Shown piece after piece: positions 51,101 to 62,700 of a DNA stretch of 64,000 nt. The notes under the pieces were generated by a model that had not been told where the DNA came from, ran no database searches, and saw only the letters and a list, made by a program, of their open reading frames with translations. This stretch comes from Actinoallomurus sp963799975. Its GTDB lineage: Bacteria; Actinomycetota; Actinomycetes; Streptosporangiales; Streptosporangiaceae. How positions within the stretch are numbered: the first letter of the stretch is position 1; the number at the start of each line of letters is the position of its first letter. The stretch spans positions 372,001 through 436,000 of the forward strand of contig CAWCZF010000006.1 in the NCBI GenBank assembly GCA_963799975.1, in the 5' to 3' direction. A program made the position numbers and the translations under genes.

Positions 51101-53496
51101 GGACGGCGCGAGCAACGGCCTGACCGCGCCGAACGGCCCGTCGCAGGAGCGGGTGATCCGCGCCGCGCTGGCCGACGCCGGGCTCGAACCCGCCGACGTC
51201 GACGTGGTCGACGGGCACGGCACCGGCACGTCGCTCGGCGACCCGATCGAGGCGGGCGCGCTGCTCGCGGCGTATGGGCGTGACCGTGAGCGGCCGCTGC
51301 TGCTGGGCTCGGTCAAGTCCAACATCGGGCATACGCAGGCGGCCGCCGGTGTGGCGGGTGTGATCAAGATGGTGATGGCGCTGCGGCATGGGACGGTGCC
51401 GCGGACGCTGCACGTGGACGAGCCGTCGCCGCACGTCGACTGGTCGAGCGGCGCGGTGGAGCTGGTCCGCGAGCCGGTCCCGTGGCCCCGTAGCGAGTCG
51501 CGCCGGGCCGGGGTCTCCTCGTTCGGCATCAGCGGCACGAACGCCCACGTCATCCTGGCCGAGGCGAATGACGCGGCGGACGAGGAGACACCGCAGACGG
51601 ACCTGCCGCTGGCGTGGCCGGTCTCGGCGCGCGACGAGGCCGCGCTGCGCGCACAGGCGGCCCGGCTGCGCGACGCGGTCGACGGCGCGAACGCGGTCGA
51701 CGTCGCCCACTCTCTCGCCGTGACGCGCACGGCCTTCGAGCACCGCGCGGTCGTCGTCGGCCGTACGACGGAGCTGCGCGACGGGCTCGCGGCCCTGGCC
51801 GAGGGCCGTCCGCACGGCGGCGTCGTCACGGACGTGGCGGCCGGCGACGGCGACGCCGAGGTCGTGTTCGTCTTCCCCGGCCAGGGCGCGCAGTGGGCGG
51901 GCATGGCGGCCGAGCTGCTCGACACCTGCGCGGTGTTCCGCGACCGGATGACCGAGTGCGAGAAGGCGCTCACCCCGTACGTGGACTGGTCGCTGACCGA
52001 GGTGATCCGCGCCGAGAAGGACGCACCCGGGCTGGAGCGCGTGGACGTCGTACAGCCGGCGCTGTTCGCGGTCATGGTGTCGCTGGCCGGGCTGTGGCGC
52101 GCCTGCGGCGTACGCCCGGCCGCGGTGATCGGCCACTCCCAGGGCGAGATCGCCGCCGCGTGCGTGGCGGGCCTGCTGCCCCTCGACGACGCGGCGCGTG
52201 TCGTCGCGCTGCGCAGCCGCGCGGTCGCCGACCTGGCCGGTGCGGGCGCGATGGCGTCCATCCCGCGTCCCGCCGAGGAGATCGCCGAGCGGCTGGACGG
52301 CCGGCCGATCGACGTCGCGGCGGTCAACGGGCCGTCCGCGACCGTGGTCTCCGGCACGGACGCGGCGGTGGACGCGCTCGTGTCCGAGTACGTCGCGGAG
52401 GGGGTGCGCGCCCGGCGCGTCGCGGTCGACTACGCCTCGCACTCCCCGCACGTGGAGCCGGTGCGCGAGCGGCTGCTGACCGAGTTGGCGGGCCTCCGCA
52501 ACGAGGAAGGCACGGTGCCGTTCTTCTCGACGGTGACCGCCGGTCTGCTGGACGGTGCGGCGCTGACGCCCGCGTACTGGTATCGCAACCTGCGCGAACC
52601 CGTGCGCCTCGACGCCGCGGTGAGCGCCATGCTCGACGCGGGGCGGCGCGTCTTCGTCGAGGTCAGCCCGCATCCGGTGCTCATGCCGGCGATCGCCGAG
52701 CGGGTCGAGGAGGCCGGCGTCGTCACCGCGACGCTCCGCCGCGACGAGGGCGGCTTCGGCCGGTTCTACGCCTCGCTCGCCGAGGTGTTCGCCGCGGGCG
52801 GCGCGGTCGACTGGCCGGGCGCGCTCGCCGCCGCCGGGCTGCGCGGACGCACCGTCGGCCTGCCGACGTACGCGTTCCAGCGGCAGCGGTTCTGGCTGGG
52901 CGACGGCGCACTGGAGTACGCGGCCGCGGTCCCCGTCCGCCGCGGCGGAGGAGGCTCCGTCCGCGACGCTCCCCGCCCGGCTGGCGGGCCTGGGCGAGGA
53001 GGAGGCGCGGCGGCTGCTGACCGAGGAGGTGCGCGCGCAGGTGGCGGCCGTGCTCGGCCACGCGGGCCCGGAGGGCGTGGACCCGGCGCGTCCGTTCACC
53101 CAGATCGGCCTGGACTCGATGGCGGCGGTCAAGCTGCGCAACCGGCTGAACGCCGCGGGCGGCGTGCGGCTGCCCACCACGGTGATCTTCGACCATCCCA
53201 CGCCGGAGGCGCTGGCGGGCGTGTTGCGAACCGAGATCGCCGCCGCGGGCGCGTCGCCGGCGGAGGAGTCCGTGGCCGTCCAGCTCGACCGCCTGCACGC
53301 GACGCTGCTGGCGGCGGACCCCGCCGAGCTCGACCGGTCGGCCGTCGGCGACCGGCTGCGGACCCTGCTCGCGGCGCTGGCCGCCGAGACCGCCGAGACG
53401 GGGGAGCCGAACGGCAACGGGCTCGCCGACCGTCTCGGGGCCGCGAGCGACGACGAGATGTTCGCCTTCATCGACGACCAGCTCGGTGGCGACTGA
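45108..53496 (+). CDS. PKS-A: type I PKS, KS-AT-DH-KR-ACP / KS-AT-ACP (one frame break)
   Basis: The ATG at 45108 opens MSAEPGDRMVEALRAALKESE, an N-terminal docking coiled coil. Module 1: KS 36-458 (Cys207 in DTACSSS), AT 552-850 (Ser640; YASH at 735, methylmalonyl type), DH about 899-1170 (His930, Asp1089), KR about 1375-1600 (Ser1504, Tyr1517; IDD motif, B-type) and ACP (Ser1671 in GVSSL). Module 2: KS 1730-2152 (Cys1902; DGHGTGT replaces EAHGTGT but keeps His), AT 2252-2560 (Ser2344; YASH 2442, methylmalonyl) and ACP, with no reductive domain. A C-terminal docking region follows (SDDEMFAFIDDQLGGD). The frame shifts near 52931 (CCCC run): reading on gives nonsense, whereas the next frame gives APSATLPARLAGLGEEEARRLL and the ACP to 53496. 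A TTA codon lies at 45936. No loading domain or TE is present. Confidence 0.9.
51276..51466 (+). repeat. 191-bp tract almost identical to 56560-56750
   Basis: This tract in the second KS of PKS-A matches the first KS of PKS-B at all but two adjacent-codon positions (ctg against tta), while sequence on both sides diverges at once. It covers the KSNIGHTQ region and the following linker strands. Gene conversion or recent recombination between modules is the likely cause. Confidence 0.85.
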
Positions 53497-53778
53497 GGAC
53501 CGCCCATACGACATCAGACTCGGACAAATGTGAATGACGCCCTCGAAAGGAGGTGGCCGACGACGAGCGGATCGTCAATCATGTCCAATTTGCGGTCGAG
53601 TATCGCAGGTCGTGACGAATGTATTTCGCCTGGTGAGGTGATTGACGTACGTATCCGGGGCGGTACGGGGTTGGCCAGCGCTAATGCCTGGCTAATGCCG
53701 AGTTCTCGGGCATTGTCGTAGGTTGACGCGTCCGGTAGCGTCGAGGCAATTCTGGGTAAACTGTCAGGAGTGCGCCTG
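53497..53778. other. Gap between PKS genes with a short leader ORF candidate
   Basis: This 282-bp stretch is less GC-rich than the PKS genes. GAAAGGAGG at 53545-53553 leads directly into a 20-codon frame from GTG 53553 to TGA 53615 (VADDERIVNHVQFAVEYRRS). That frame vaguely recalls a PKS docking helix cut short. It may be a leader peptide or the relic of an earlier start of PKS-B. No terminator was seen. Confidence 0.35.
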
Positions 53779-56700
53779 GTGCATGGTGGGCAGAGAGACA
53801 ATGGCGAGGACGGACACATCCCGGCGACGCGAAAGGACGGGAATTCCGGCGACGGCGATGTTGACGAAGACGCGGGTCCGTACCCGCATCCCACGCCCGC
53901 CGGCCGGCCCGACCCCTTACCCGTAGCCGTCCCCTGGACGCTCTCGGCACCGGACGAGCCCGCACTCCGGCGGCGCGCCGAGCAGGTGCACGCCTTCGTG
54001 ACCGCCCATCCCGAGCTCGACGCCGCCGACATCGCCGGCTCGCTCCTGCCCACCGCCGGGCACTCGGCGCGCGCGGTCGTCGTCGGCGACCGCGACCGGC
54101 TCCTCGACGGCCTGGCCGCGATCGCCGCCGGCCTGGACGCCGTGGGCGTCGTACGCGGCGTCGCCGAGCACCACGACCCGCCCTCCGTCGTGCTGGTCTT
54201 CCCCGGGCAGGGCGGCCAGTGGCCCGAGATGGCGCTGCGGCTGCTCGACACCGCGCCCGTCTTCGCCGCACGGATGCGGGAGTGCGCCGAGGCCCTCGCG
54301 CCCTTCCTCGACTGGTCGCCGATCGACGTCCTGCGCGGCCGCCCCGGTGCGCCCGACTCCGCGACCGCCGACGTCATCCAGCCCGTCCTGTTCGCCGTCA
54401 TGGTCTCGCTGGCGGCGCTCTGGGAGGCGCACGGCGTCACACCGGACGCCGTCGTCGGGCACAGCCTCGGCGAGCTGCCCGCCGCCTGCGTCGCCGGCGC
54501 GCTGTCCGTCGAGGACGCGGCGCGCGTGGTCGCCCGCTGGAGCCAGGCGCAGGTGCGCGTCACCGCACACGGCGACATGGCCTCGGTCTCGCTGTCCCCG
54601 GAGGAGATGCGGGACCGGCTCGCCCGCTGGGACGGCCGGATCGTGCTCGCGGGCGTCAACAGCCCGTCGGCGGTCGTGATCGCCGGCGAGCGCGACGCCA
54701 TCGCGGAAGAGCTCGCCGCCCTGGAGGCCGACGGCGTCTCCGGCCGCCTCATCCCGGTCGGCATCGCCGCGCACACCCCGCAGATGGAGGAGGTCACCGG
54801 GGACCTGCGCGAGGAGCTGGCGCCCATCGTCGCCCGCACGCCCCGCGTGCCGCTCTACGCGAGCCACGCCGGCGGCCTGCTGCGCGACCCCATGGACGCC
54901 GACTACTGGTGCGCCGCCCTGCGGGAGATCGTCCTGTTCGCCCCGGCGCTGCGCGGGGCGCTGGACGACGGCCACCGTGTGTTCATCGAGGTCGGTCCGC
55001 ATCCGGTGCTGGTCGGCGCGATCGAGGACACCGCCGCCGGCCACGGCGTGGACGCGGTCACGGTGACCGACACGCTGCGCCGCGACGCGGGCGACCTGCG
55101 GCGCTTCTACGGCCGGCTCGCCGAACTGCACGTACGCGGGGTGCCGGTCGACTGGCGCCCCGCCATCGGCACGACACGTACGGTCGAACTGCCGCCCGAG
55201 CCCGACCCCGCCGAAACCGGCGGCGGCGACGGCGGAGGCGGCCTCGCCGAACGCCTCGCCGGCCTGCCCACGGCCGAGCAGCGGACCGCACTCCTGGAGC
55301 TCGTACGCGCCCAGGCAGCGATCGTCGCGGGCCGCGAGGACCCCGAGGCGCTCGATGACCAGCGGACCTTCCGCGAGCTGGGCTACGACTCCGCCGGCGC
55401 GGTCGAGCTGCGCAACCGGCTGCGCGCCGCGACCGGGCTGCCGCTGCCGACCTCGCTGGTGTTCGACCACCCCACGCTCGCCCGCCTCGCCGGGCACCTG
55501 CACGACGAGCTGACCGGTACGGCCGTGGCCGCGACGGCCGAGACGTCCGCCGCGTCGGCCTCGACGGCGGGGGACGAGGATCCCCCCGTGATCGTCGGGA
55601 TGGCCTGCCGGCTCCCCGGCGGCGTCGATTCGCCCGAGGCGCTGTGGCGGCTCGTGGCCGACGGCACGGACGCCATCGGAACGTTCCCGGCCGATCGCGG
55701 CTGGGACCTGGACACGCTCTTCGATCCTGACCCGGAGCGTCCGGGCACCACCTACGCGCGCGAGGGCGGCTTCCTCTACGACGCCGCCGAGTTCGACGCC
55801 GAGTTCTTCGGCATCCCGCCCCGCGAGGCCCTGGCCATGGACCCCCAGCAGCGGCTGCTGCTGGAGGTCGCCTGGGAGGCGGTGGAGCGGGCCGGCATCG
55901 ACCCGGCCACCCTGCGCGGCAGCCGTACGGGCGTGTTCGCCGGCGTGATGGCGCAGGAGTACGGCCCGCGGCTGCACGAGGGCGCCGGCGGGGTCGAGGG
56001 CTACCTCCTCACCGGCGGCACGGTCAGCGTCGTCTCCGGCCGGATCGCCTACACGCTCGGCCTCGAAGGGCCCGCGCTGTCCGTCGACACCGCCTGCTCG
56101 TCCTCGCTGGTGGCCCTGCACATGGCGGCCGACGCGCTGCGGCGTGGCGAGTGCTCGCTCGCGCTCGTCGGCGGCGTCACCGTCATGGCCACGCCCGGCC
56201 TGTTCGTGGAGTTCTCCCGGCAGCGCGGCCTGGCCGCCGACGGGCGGTGCAAGTCCTTCGCGGCCGCCGCCGACGGCACGGGCTGGGGCGAGGGCGCGGG
56301 CGTGCTCGTCGTCGAACGGCTGTCCGAGGCACGCCGGGGCGGCCACCGGGTGCTCGCGGTCGTCCGTGCCACCGCGATGAACCAGGACGGCGCGAGCAAC
56401 GGCCTGAGCGCGCCCAGCGGCGCGGCGCAGCAGCGGCTCATCCGCACCGCGCTCGCCACCGCCGGGCTGGCACCCGCCGACGTCGACGCCCTGGAGGCGC
56501 ACGGCACCGGCACGACCCTGGGCGACCCGATCGAGGCCGAGGCAGTGCTCGCCACGTACGGGCGTGACCGTGAGCGGCCGCTGCTGCTGGGCTCGGTCAA
56601 GTCCAACATCGGGCATACGCAGGCGGCCGCCGGTGTGGCGGGTGTGATCAAGATGGTGATGGCGTTACGGCATGGGACGGTGCCGCGGACGCTGCACGTG

Positions 56701-59700
56701 GACGAGCCGTCGCCGCACGTCGACTGGTCGAGCGGCGCGGTGGAGCTGGTACGCGAGCCGGTCGCGTGGCCGCGGGGCGAGCGGCCGCGCCGGGCCGGGG
56801 TCTCCTCGTTCGGCATCAGCGGCACGAACGCCCACGCGATCATCGAAGAGCCGGCCGCCGAGCCCGGGCCGCCGTGCGAGCGCGCCGTCCCGGTGCCCTG
56901 GGTGCTCTCGGGCCGTACCGAGAACGCCCTGCGGGCCCAGGCGCGGCGGCTCGCCGACGCGCCGCAGGGCGCGGGCCCGGCACGCACCGGCCTCGCCCTC
57001 GCCACCACCCGCACCCGCTTCGACCACCGCGCGGTCGTCGTCGGCACAGGCCGCGACGCCCTGCGCGGCGGCCTGACCGCGCTCGCCGGCGGCGTGCCCT
57101 CGCCGGCCGTCGTCACCGGCCGCGCCGTACGCGGGGCGAAGACGGCGTTCCTGCTCACCGGCCAGGGCAGCCAGCGGCTCGCGATGGGCGCAGGCCTGCA
57201 CGCTGCCTACCCCGGGTTCGCGGGCGTCTTCGACGACGTGTGCGCGCGGCTGGACGCCGCGAGCGAGGGGCGCGTCCCGATCCGCGACGTGCTCATGGGC
57301 GGCGACCGCGAGCGGCTCGACCAGACCTTCTACGCACAGACCGGGCTGTTCGCGGTCGAGGTCGCGCTGGCCGGGCTGCTGCGCCGGTTCGGCGTCGAAC
57401 CCGATCTCCTGCTCGGCCACTCGATCGGCGAACTGGCCGCCGCACACCTGGCCGGCGTGCTCTCCCTGGACGACGCGTGCACGCTCGTCGCGGCGCGCGC
57501 CGGCCTGATGCAGGCGCTCCCGCGCGGCGGCGCGATGTACGCCGTGCGCGCCGGCGTCGCCGAGGCCGAGGCCGGGCTGCCCGAGGGCGTCGCCGTCGCG
57601 GCGGCCAACGGCCCGCGGGCGACGGTGATCTCCGGGCCGGAGGAGGCCGCCGCCGAGGCCGCGTCCGCGCTGGCCGCGCGCGGCGTGCGCACGCGACGGC
57701 TGCGGGTCAGCCACGCGTTCCACTCGCCGCTGATGGAACCCATGCTGGAGGACTTCCGCTCGGTCGCCGAGCGGCTCACGTACGCGCCGCCGCGCGTCCC
57801 GGTGGTCTCCAACCTCACCGGGGCCCTCGCGACCGCCGAGGACCTGTGCTCGCCCGGCTACTGGGTCCGGCACGTGCGCGAGCCGGTGCGGTTCGCCGAC
57901 GGTGTCGCGGCACTCGCAGAAGCGGGCGCGACCGCCTGCGTCGAACTCGGTCCCGGCGGCGTGCTCAGCGCGATGGGCGCCGAGTGCCTGCACGAGGGCG
58001 CGGACGGATTGTTCGTGCCCGCGCTCGCCGACGACCGGGACGAGGTCGAGGCGCTGCTCGGCGCGGTCGCGACCGCCCACGTCCACGGCGTCGACGTCGA
58101 CTGGGCGGCCGTCATCGCCGCCGCCGACCCCGGCGCCGCGGCACCGGCGCTCCCGGCGGACCTGCCCGCCTACGCCTTCCAGCGCCGCCGCTACTGGCTG
58201 TCCGCCGGGGCGGCCACGACGCCGGTCATCGAGGCCGGCGACGAACCGGCGGTCCAACTGGACACGCCGGCCGCGATGCCGGCCGCGCTCGCCCAGCGGC
58301 TGTCCGGCGGTGACGCGCACGACGCCGGGAGCGTGCTGCTCGACCTCGTGCGCGGAGAGGCCGCCGCGGTGCTCGGGCACGCCGAGGCCGCCGCGGTCGA
58401 GTCCGGCCAGGAGTTCGCCGAGCTGGGCTTCGGCTCGCTCGCCGCGGTCCAGCTCTGCAACCGTCTCGCCTCCGCCACCGGGCTGCGGCTGCCGCCGACC
58501 CTCGTCTTCGACCACCCCACGCCGCGCCGCCTCGCCGGCCGGCTGCACGAACTGCTCGGCGGCGACACGGCACGTACGACGAGCGCCGCCCCGGTCGCCG
58601 CCTACGACGAGCCGATCGCGATCGTGGGCATGGCCTGCCGGTTCCCCGGCGGCGCGGACTCACCGGAGGCGCTGTGGCGGCTCGTCGCCGACGGCACGGA
58701 CGCCATCGGCCCCTTCCCCGGCGACCGCGGCTGGGACCTCGACGCGTTCGGCGGGCCCGTACGGCGCGGCGGCTTCGTCTACGACGCGGGTGACTTCGAC
58801 GCGGACTTCTTCGGCGTCTCGCCGCGCGAGGCGCTGGCGATGGACCCGCAGCAGCGCCTGGTGCTCACCTGCGCCTGGGAGGCGCTGGAGTCGGCGGGCG
58901 TCCCGGCGGACGGGCTGCGCGGCAGCCGTACGGGAGTGTTCGTCGGCGCCGTGCCGCCGGACTACGGGCCTCGGCTGCACCAGGCCGCGCCGGAGGTGCA
59001 GGGCCACCTGATGATGGGCGGCACCACCGGCATCGTCTCCGGCCGCGTCGCCTACACCCTCGGGCTGGAGGGCCCGGCGGTGACCGTGGACACGGCCTGC
59101 TCCTCGGCGCTCGTCGCGCTGGACCTGGCCGCGCAGTCGCTGCGCCGCGGCGAGTGCACGCTCGCGCTCGCGGGCGGCGTGACCGTGCTGTCCACGCCGG
59201 GACTGTTCGAGGCGTTCGGGCGGCAGGGCGGCCTCGCGGCCGACGGCCGGTGCAAGGCGTTCTCCGCGGCCGCCGACGGCACCGGCTGGTCCGAGGGCGC
59301 CGGGGTGCTGCTGGTGGAGCGGCTGTCCGACGCGCGGCGCAACGGCCACCGGGTCTTGGCCGTCGTACGCGGCTCGGCGGTCAACCAGGACGGGGCGAGC
59401 AACGGCCTGAGCGCACCGAACGGGCCCTCGCAGGAACGCGTGATCCGCGACGCGCTGGCCGCCGCGCGCCTCACCGCCGCCGACATCGACGTGGTCGAGG
59501 CGCACGGCACCGGCACGCCGCTCGGCGACCCGATCGAGGCGCAGGCGCTGCTGGAGACGTACGGGCGCGGGCGGCCCGCGGACCGGCCGCTGCTGCTCGG
59601 CTCGATCAAGTCCAACATCGGGCACTCGCTCGCCGCCGCCGGCGCGGCCGGCCTGATCAAGATCGTGCAGGCGCTGCGGCACGAGACCGCGCCGCGGACG

Positions 59701-62700
59701 CTGCACGCGGACGAGCCGTCGCCGCACGTCGACTGGCCGGGCGGCGGCCTGGAACTCCTGCGCGAGGCGGTTACGTGGCCGCGCGGCGACCGGCCGCGCC
59801 GTGCGGGCGTGTCCTCCTTCGGCATCAGCGGCACGAACGCGCACGTGATCGTCGAGGAGGCCCCGGCCGAGGAGCACGCCGAGGCGCCCGGTATGCCGCC
59901 GCCGGTGGTGCCCTGGGTGCTGTCGGCGCGTACCGAGCCCGCGCTGCGGGCACAGGCCGCCCGGCTCGCGGAGGGCATCACCGCCGAGACGGACCACGCC
60001 GACGTGGCGTACTCCCTGGCCTCGACTCGGTCGATGCTCGGTCACCGCGCCGTGGTGCTCGGCGCGGACCGTACGTCGCTGCTGCGCGGCCTCGCGGCGG
60101 TCGCCGGCGGGGCGGAGAGCGCGAGCGTCGTACGTGGCGACGCCGCCGACGTCGGACGCACCGTGTTCGTCTTCCCCGGCCAGGGGTCGCAGTGGCCGGG
60201 GATGGCGGCCGGGCTGCTGGAGTCCGCGCCGGTCTTCCGCGACCGGCTGGCCGAGTGCGACGCGGCGCTGGCCCCGCACACGGACTGGTCGCTCACCGAG
60301 GTGGTGCGCGAGGGCACGGGGCTCGATCGGGTGGACGTGGTGCAGCCCGCGCTGTTCGGGGTGATGGTGGCGCTCGCCGAGCTGTGGCGGTCCGTGGGCG
60401 TACGCCCGCACGCGGTCGTCGGGCACTCGCAGGGCGAGATCGCGGCGGCCTGCGTCGCCGGGGCCCTCTCGCTGGAGGACGCCGCCCGTGTCGTGGCGGT
60501 GCGCGCACGCGCGCTCCGTGCGCTGTCCGGCTCGGGTGCGATGGCCTCGGTGCTGGCGCCGGCCGGCGCGCTGCCGCCGCTCGGCGACGGCGTCGCGGTC
60601 TCGGCGGTCAACGGACCCGCGAGCACGGTCGTGTCCGGGCCGCCGGACGCGGTGGCCGCGTTCGTCGCCGAATGCGAGGCGCGCGGCCTGCGGGCGCGGC
60701 CGATCCCGGTGGACTACGCGTCGCACTGCGCGCTCGTCGAGCCGCTGCGGGACCGGCTCGTGGCCGAGCTGGGCGAGGTCGTGCCGGGCGATGCCACCGC
60801 CGCGTTCTACTCCTCGGTGACCGGCGGGCGGCTGGACCCGGCCGCGCTGGACGCCGCGTACTGGTTCGGCAACCTGCGGGAGCCGGTCCGCTTCCAGGAC
60901 GCGACGCGCGCGCTGCTCGCCGACGGGTACGGCGCGTTCGTCGAGTGCGGCCCGCACCCGGTGCTTGGCGCGGCGGTCGCCGAGACGGCCGACGAACTCA
61001 CGTACGGCGCCCCGCTCACCGTGGGCTCGCTGCGGCGCGACGAGGGCGGCCTGGAGCGGTTCACGCTCTCCGTCGCCGAGGCGTTCGCCGGCGGCGTCGA
61101 GGTCGACTGGCACTTCGGCGACGGCCGCCGCCGGGTCGAGCTGCCGGTCTACCCGTTCCAGTACCGCCACTACTGGCTGACCACGCCCGGGGCCGTCGCG
61201 GACGCCACCGGGCTCGGCCTCGGCGGCGCGGAGCACCCGCTGCTGGGCGCCGCGGTGGAGCTCGCCGGGAGCGACGAGGCCCTGCTGACCGGGCGGCTGT
61301 CCACGCGCACCCATCCCTGGCTGGCCGACCACGCCGTGGGCGACGCCGTGCTGCTGCCCGGCACGGCGTTCGTCGAACTGGCCTTCCGCGCCGGCGACCA
61401 GGTCGGCTGCGACCGCGTCGACGACCTGACCCTGCACACGCCGCTGGCGCTGACCGGCGAGCGTGCCGTGCAGCTCCAGGTACGCGTGTCCGCGCCCGGC
61501 GAGGCAGGCCGCCGCGCCTTCACCGTCTCCGCGCGGCCCGACGAGGACGCCGAGTGGACCCGGCACGCCACCGGCACGCTCGGCACGTCCCCGGCGGGCG
61601 TCGCCGAGGGACTGCGCGAGTGGCCGCCGCCGGGAGCCGAGGTGCTCACCGACGCCGCCGGCGCGTACCCGACCTTCGCGGAGCGCGGCTACCGCTACGG
61701 CCCGGCGTTCCAGGGCCTGCGCGCCGCCTGGCGGCACGGCGAGGACGTGTACGCCGAGGTCGCGCTCGCCGACGACGCCGAGACCGAGGGGTTCGGGCTG
61801 CACCCGGCGCTGCTGGACGCCGCGCTGCACGCGCTGCTGCTCACCGGGGCTGCCGCCGGCGGACCGGCGCGGCTTCCGTTCGCCTGGAGCGGCGTGCGCC
61901 TGCACGCGACCGGCGCCACCGCGCTGCGCGTACGGCTGCGGCCGACCGGTCCCGACGCGGTCGCGGTGACCGTCGCGGACGCCGCGGGCGAGCCGGTGGC
62001 CGAGGCCGCCGAGCTGGCGCTGCGGCCCGTCGACCTCGACCTCGGCGAGCGGCCCGGCGCGGTGCGCTCGCTGTACCGGCTCGGCTGGCGGCCGCTGCCC
62101 GACGCCGCCGGTGCCTCGGCCGAGGGCTGGGCGGCGATCGGCGACGACCCGGTCCTGCCCGGTGTGCCGTGTTTCACGGATCTGGCCGCGGCGTCCGCCG
62201 CCGCGCCGGGCGTCGTGCTCCTGCCGGTGCCGGCGGAAGACGGGCCCGCCGGGGAGGCGGTACACCGGGCGACGCGGCGGATGCTCACGATCGTCGGCGC
62301 GTTCCTGGCCGACGACGCCCTCGCCGGGACGCGGCTCGCCGTCCTCACCCGCCACGCCGTGCGCGTACGGCCCGCCGACCCCGCGCCCGACCTGGCGCAC
62401 GCGGCCGTGCAGGGTCTGGTCCGCTCGGCACAGGCCGAGCACCCGGACCGGTTCGTCCTGGTCGACCTCGACGGCCTGCCCGCCTCCGCACGCGCGCTCC
62501 CGGCGCTGCTGGACGGCGCCGAGGCGCAGGCCGCGGTGCGCGACGGCACGGCGTACGCGCCGCGGCTGGCGCGTGCCACCGCCCCGCTGCCGGAGGGCGA
62601 CTGGCGGCTCGACGTCACCGAGCGCGGCACGCTGGAGGCGCTGCGGCCCGTGCCGAACCCCGCCGCCCGCGCCCCGCTCGCCCCCGGCGAGGTACGCGTC

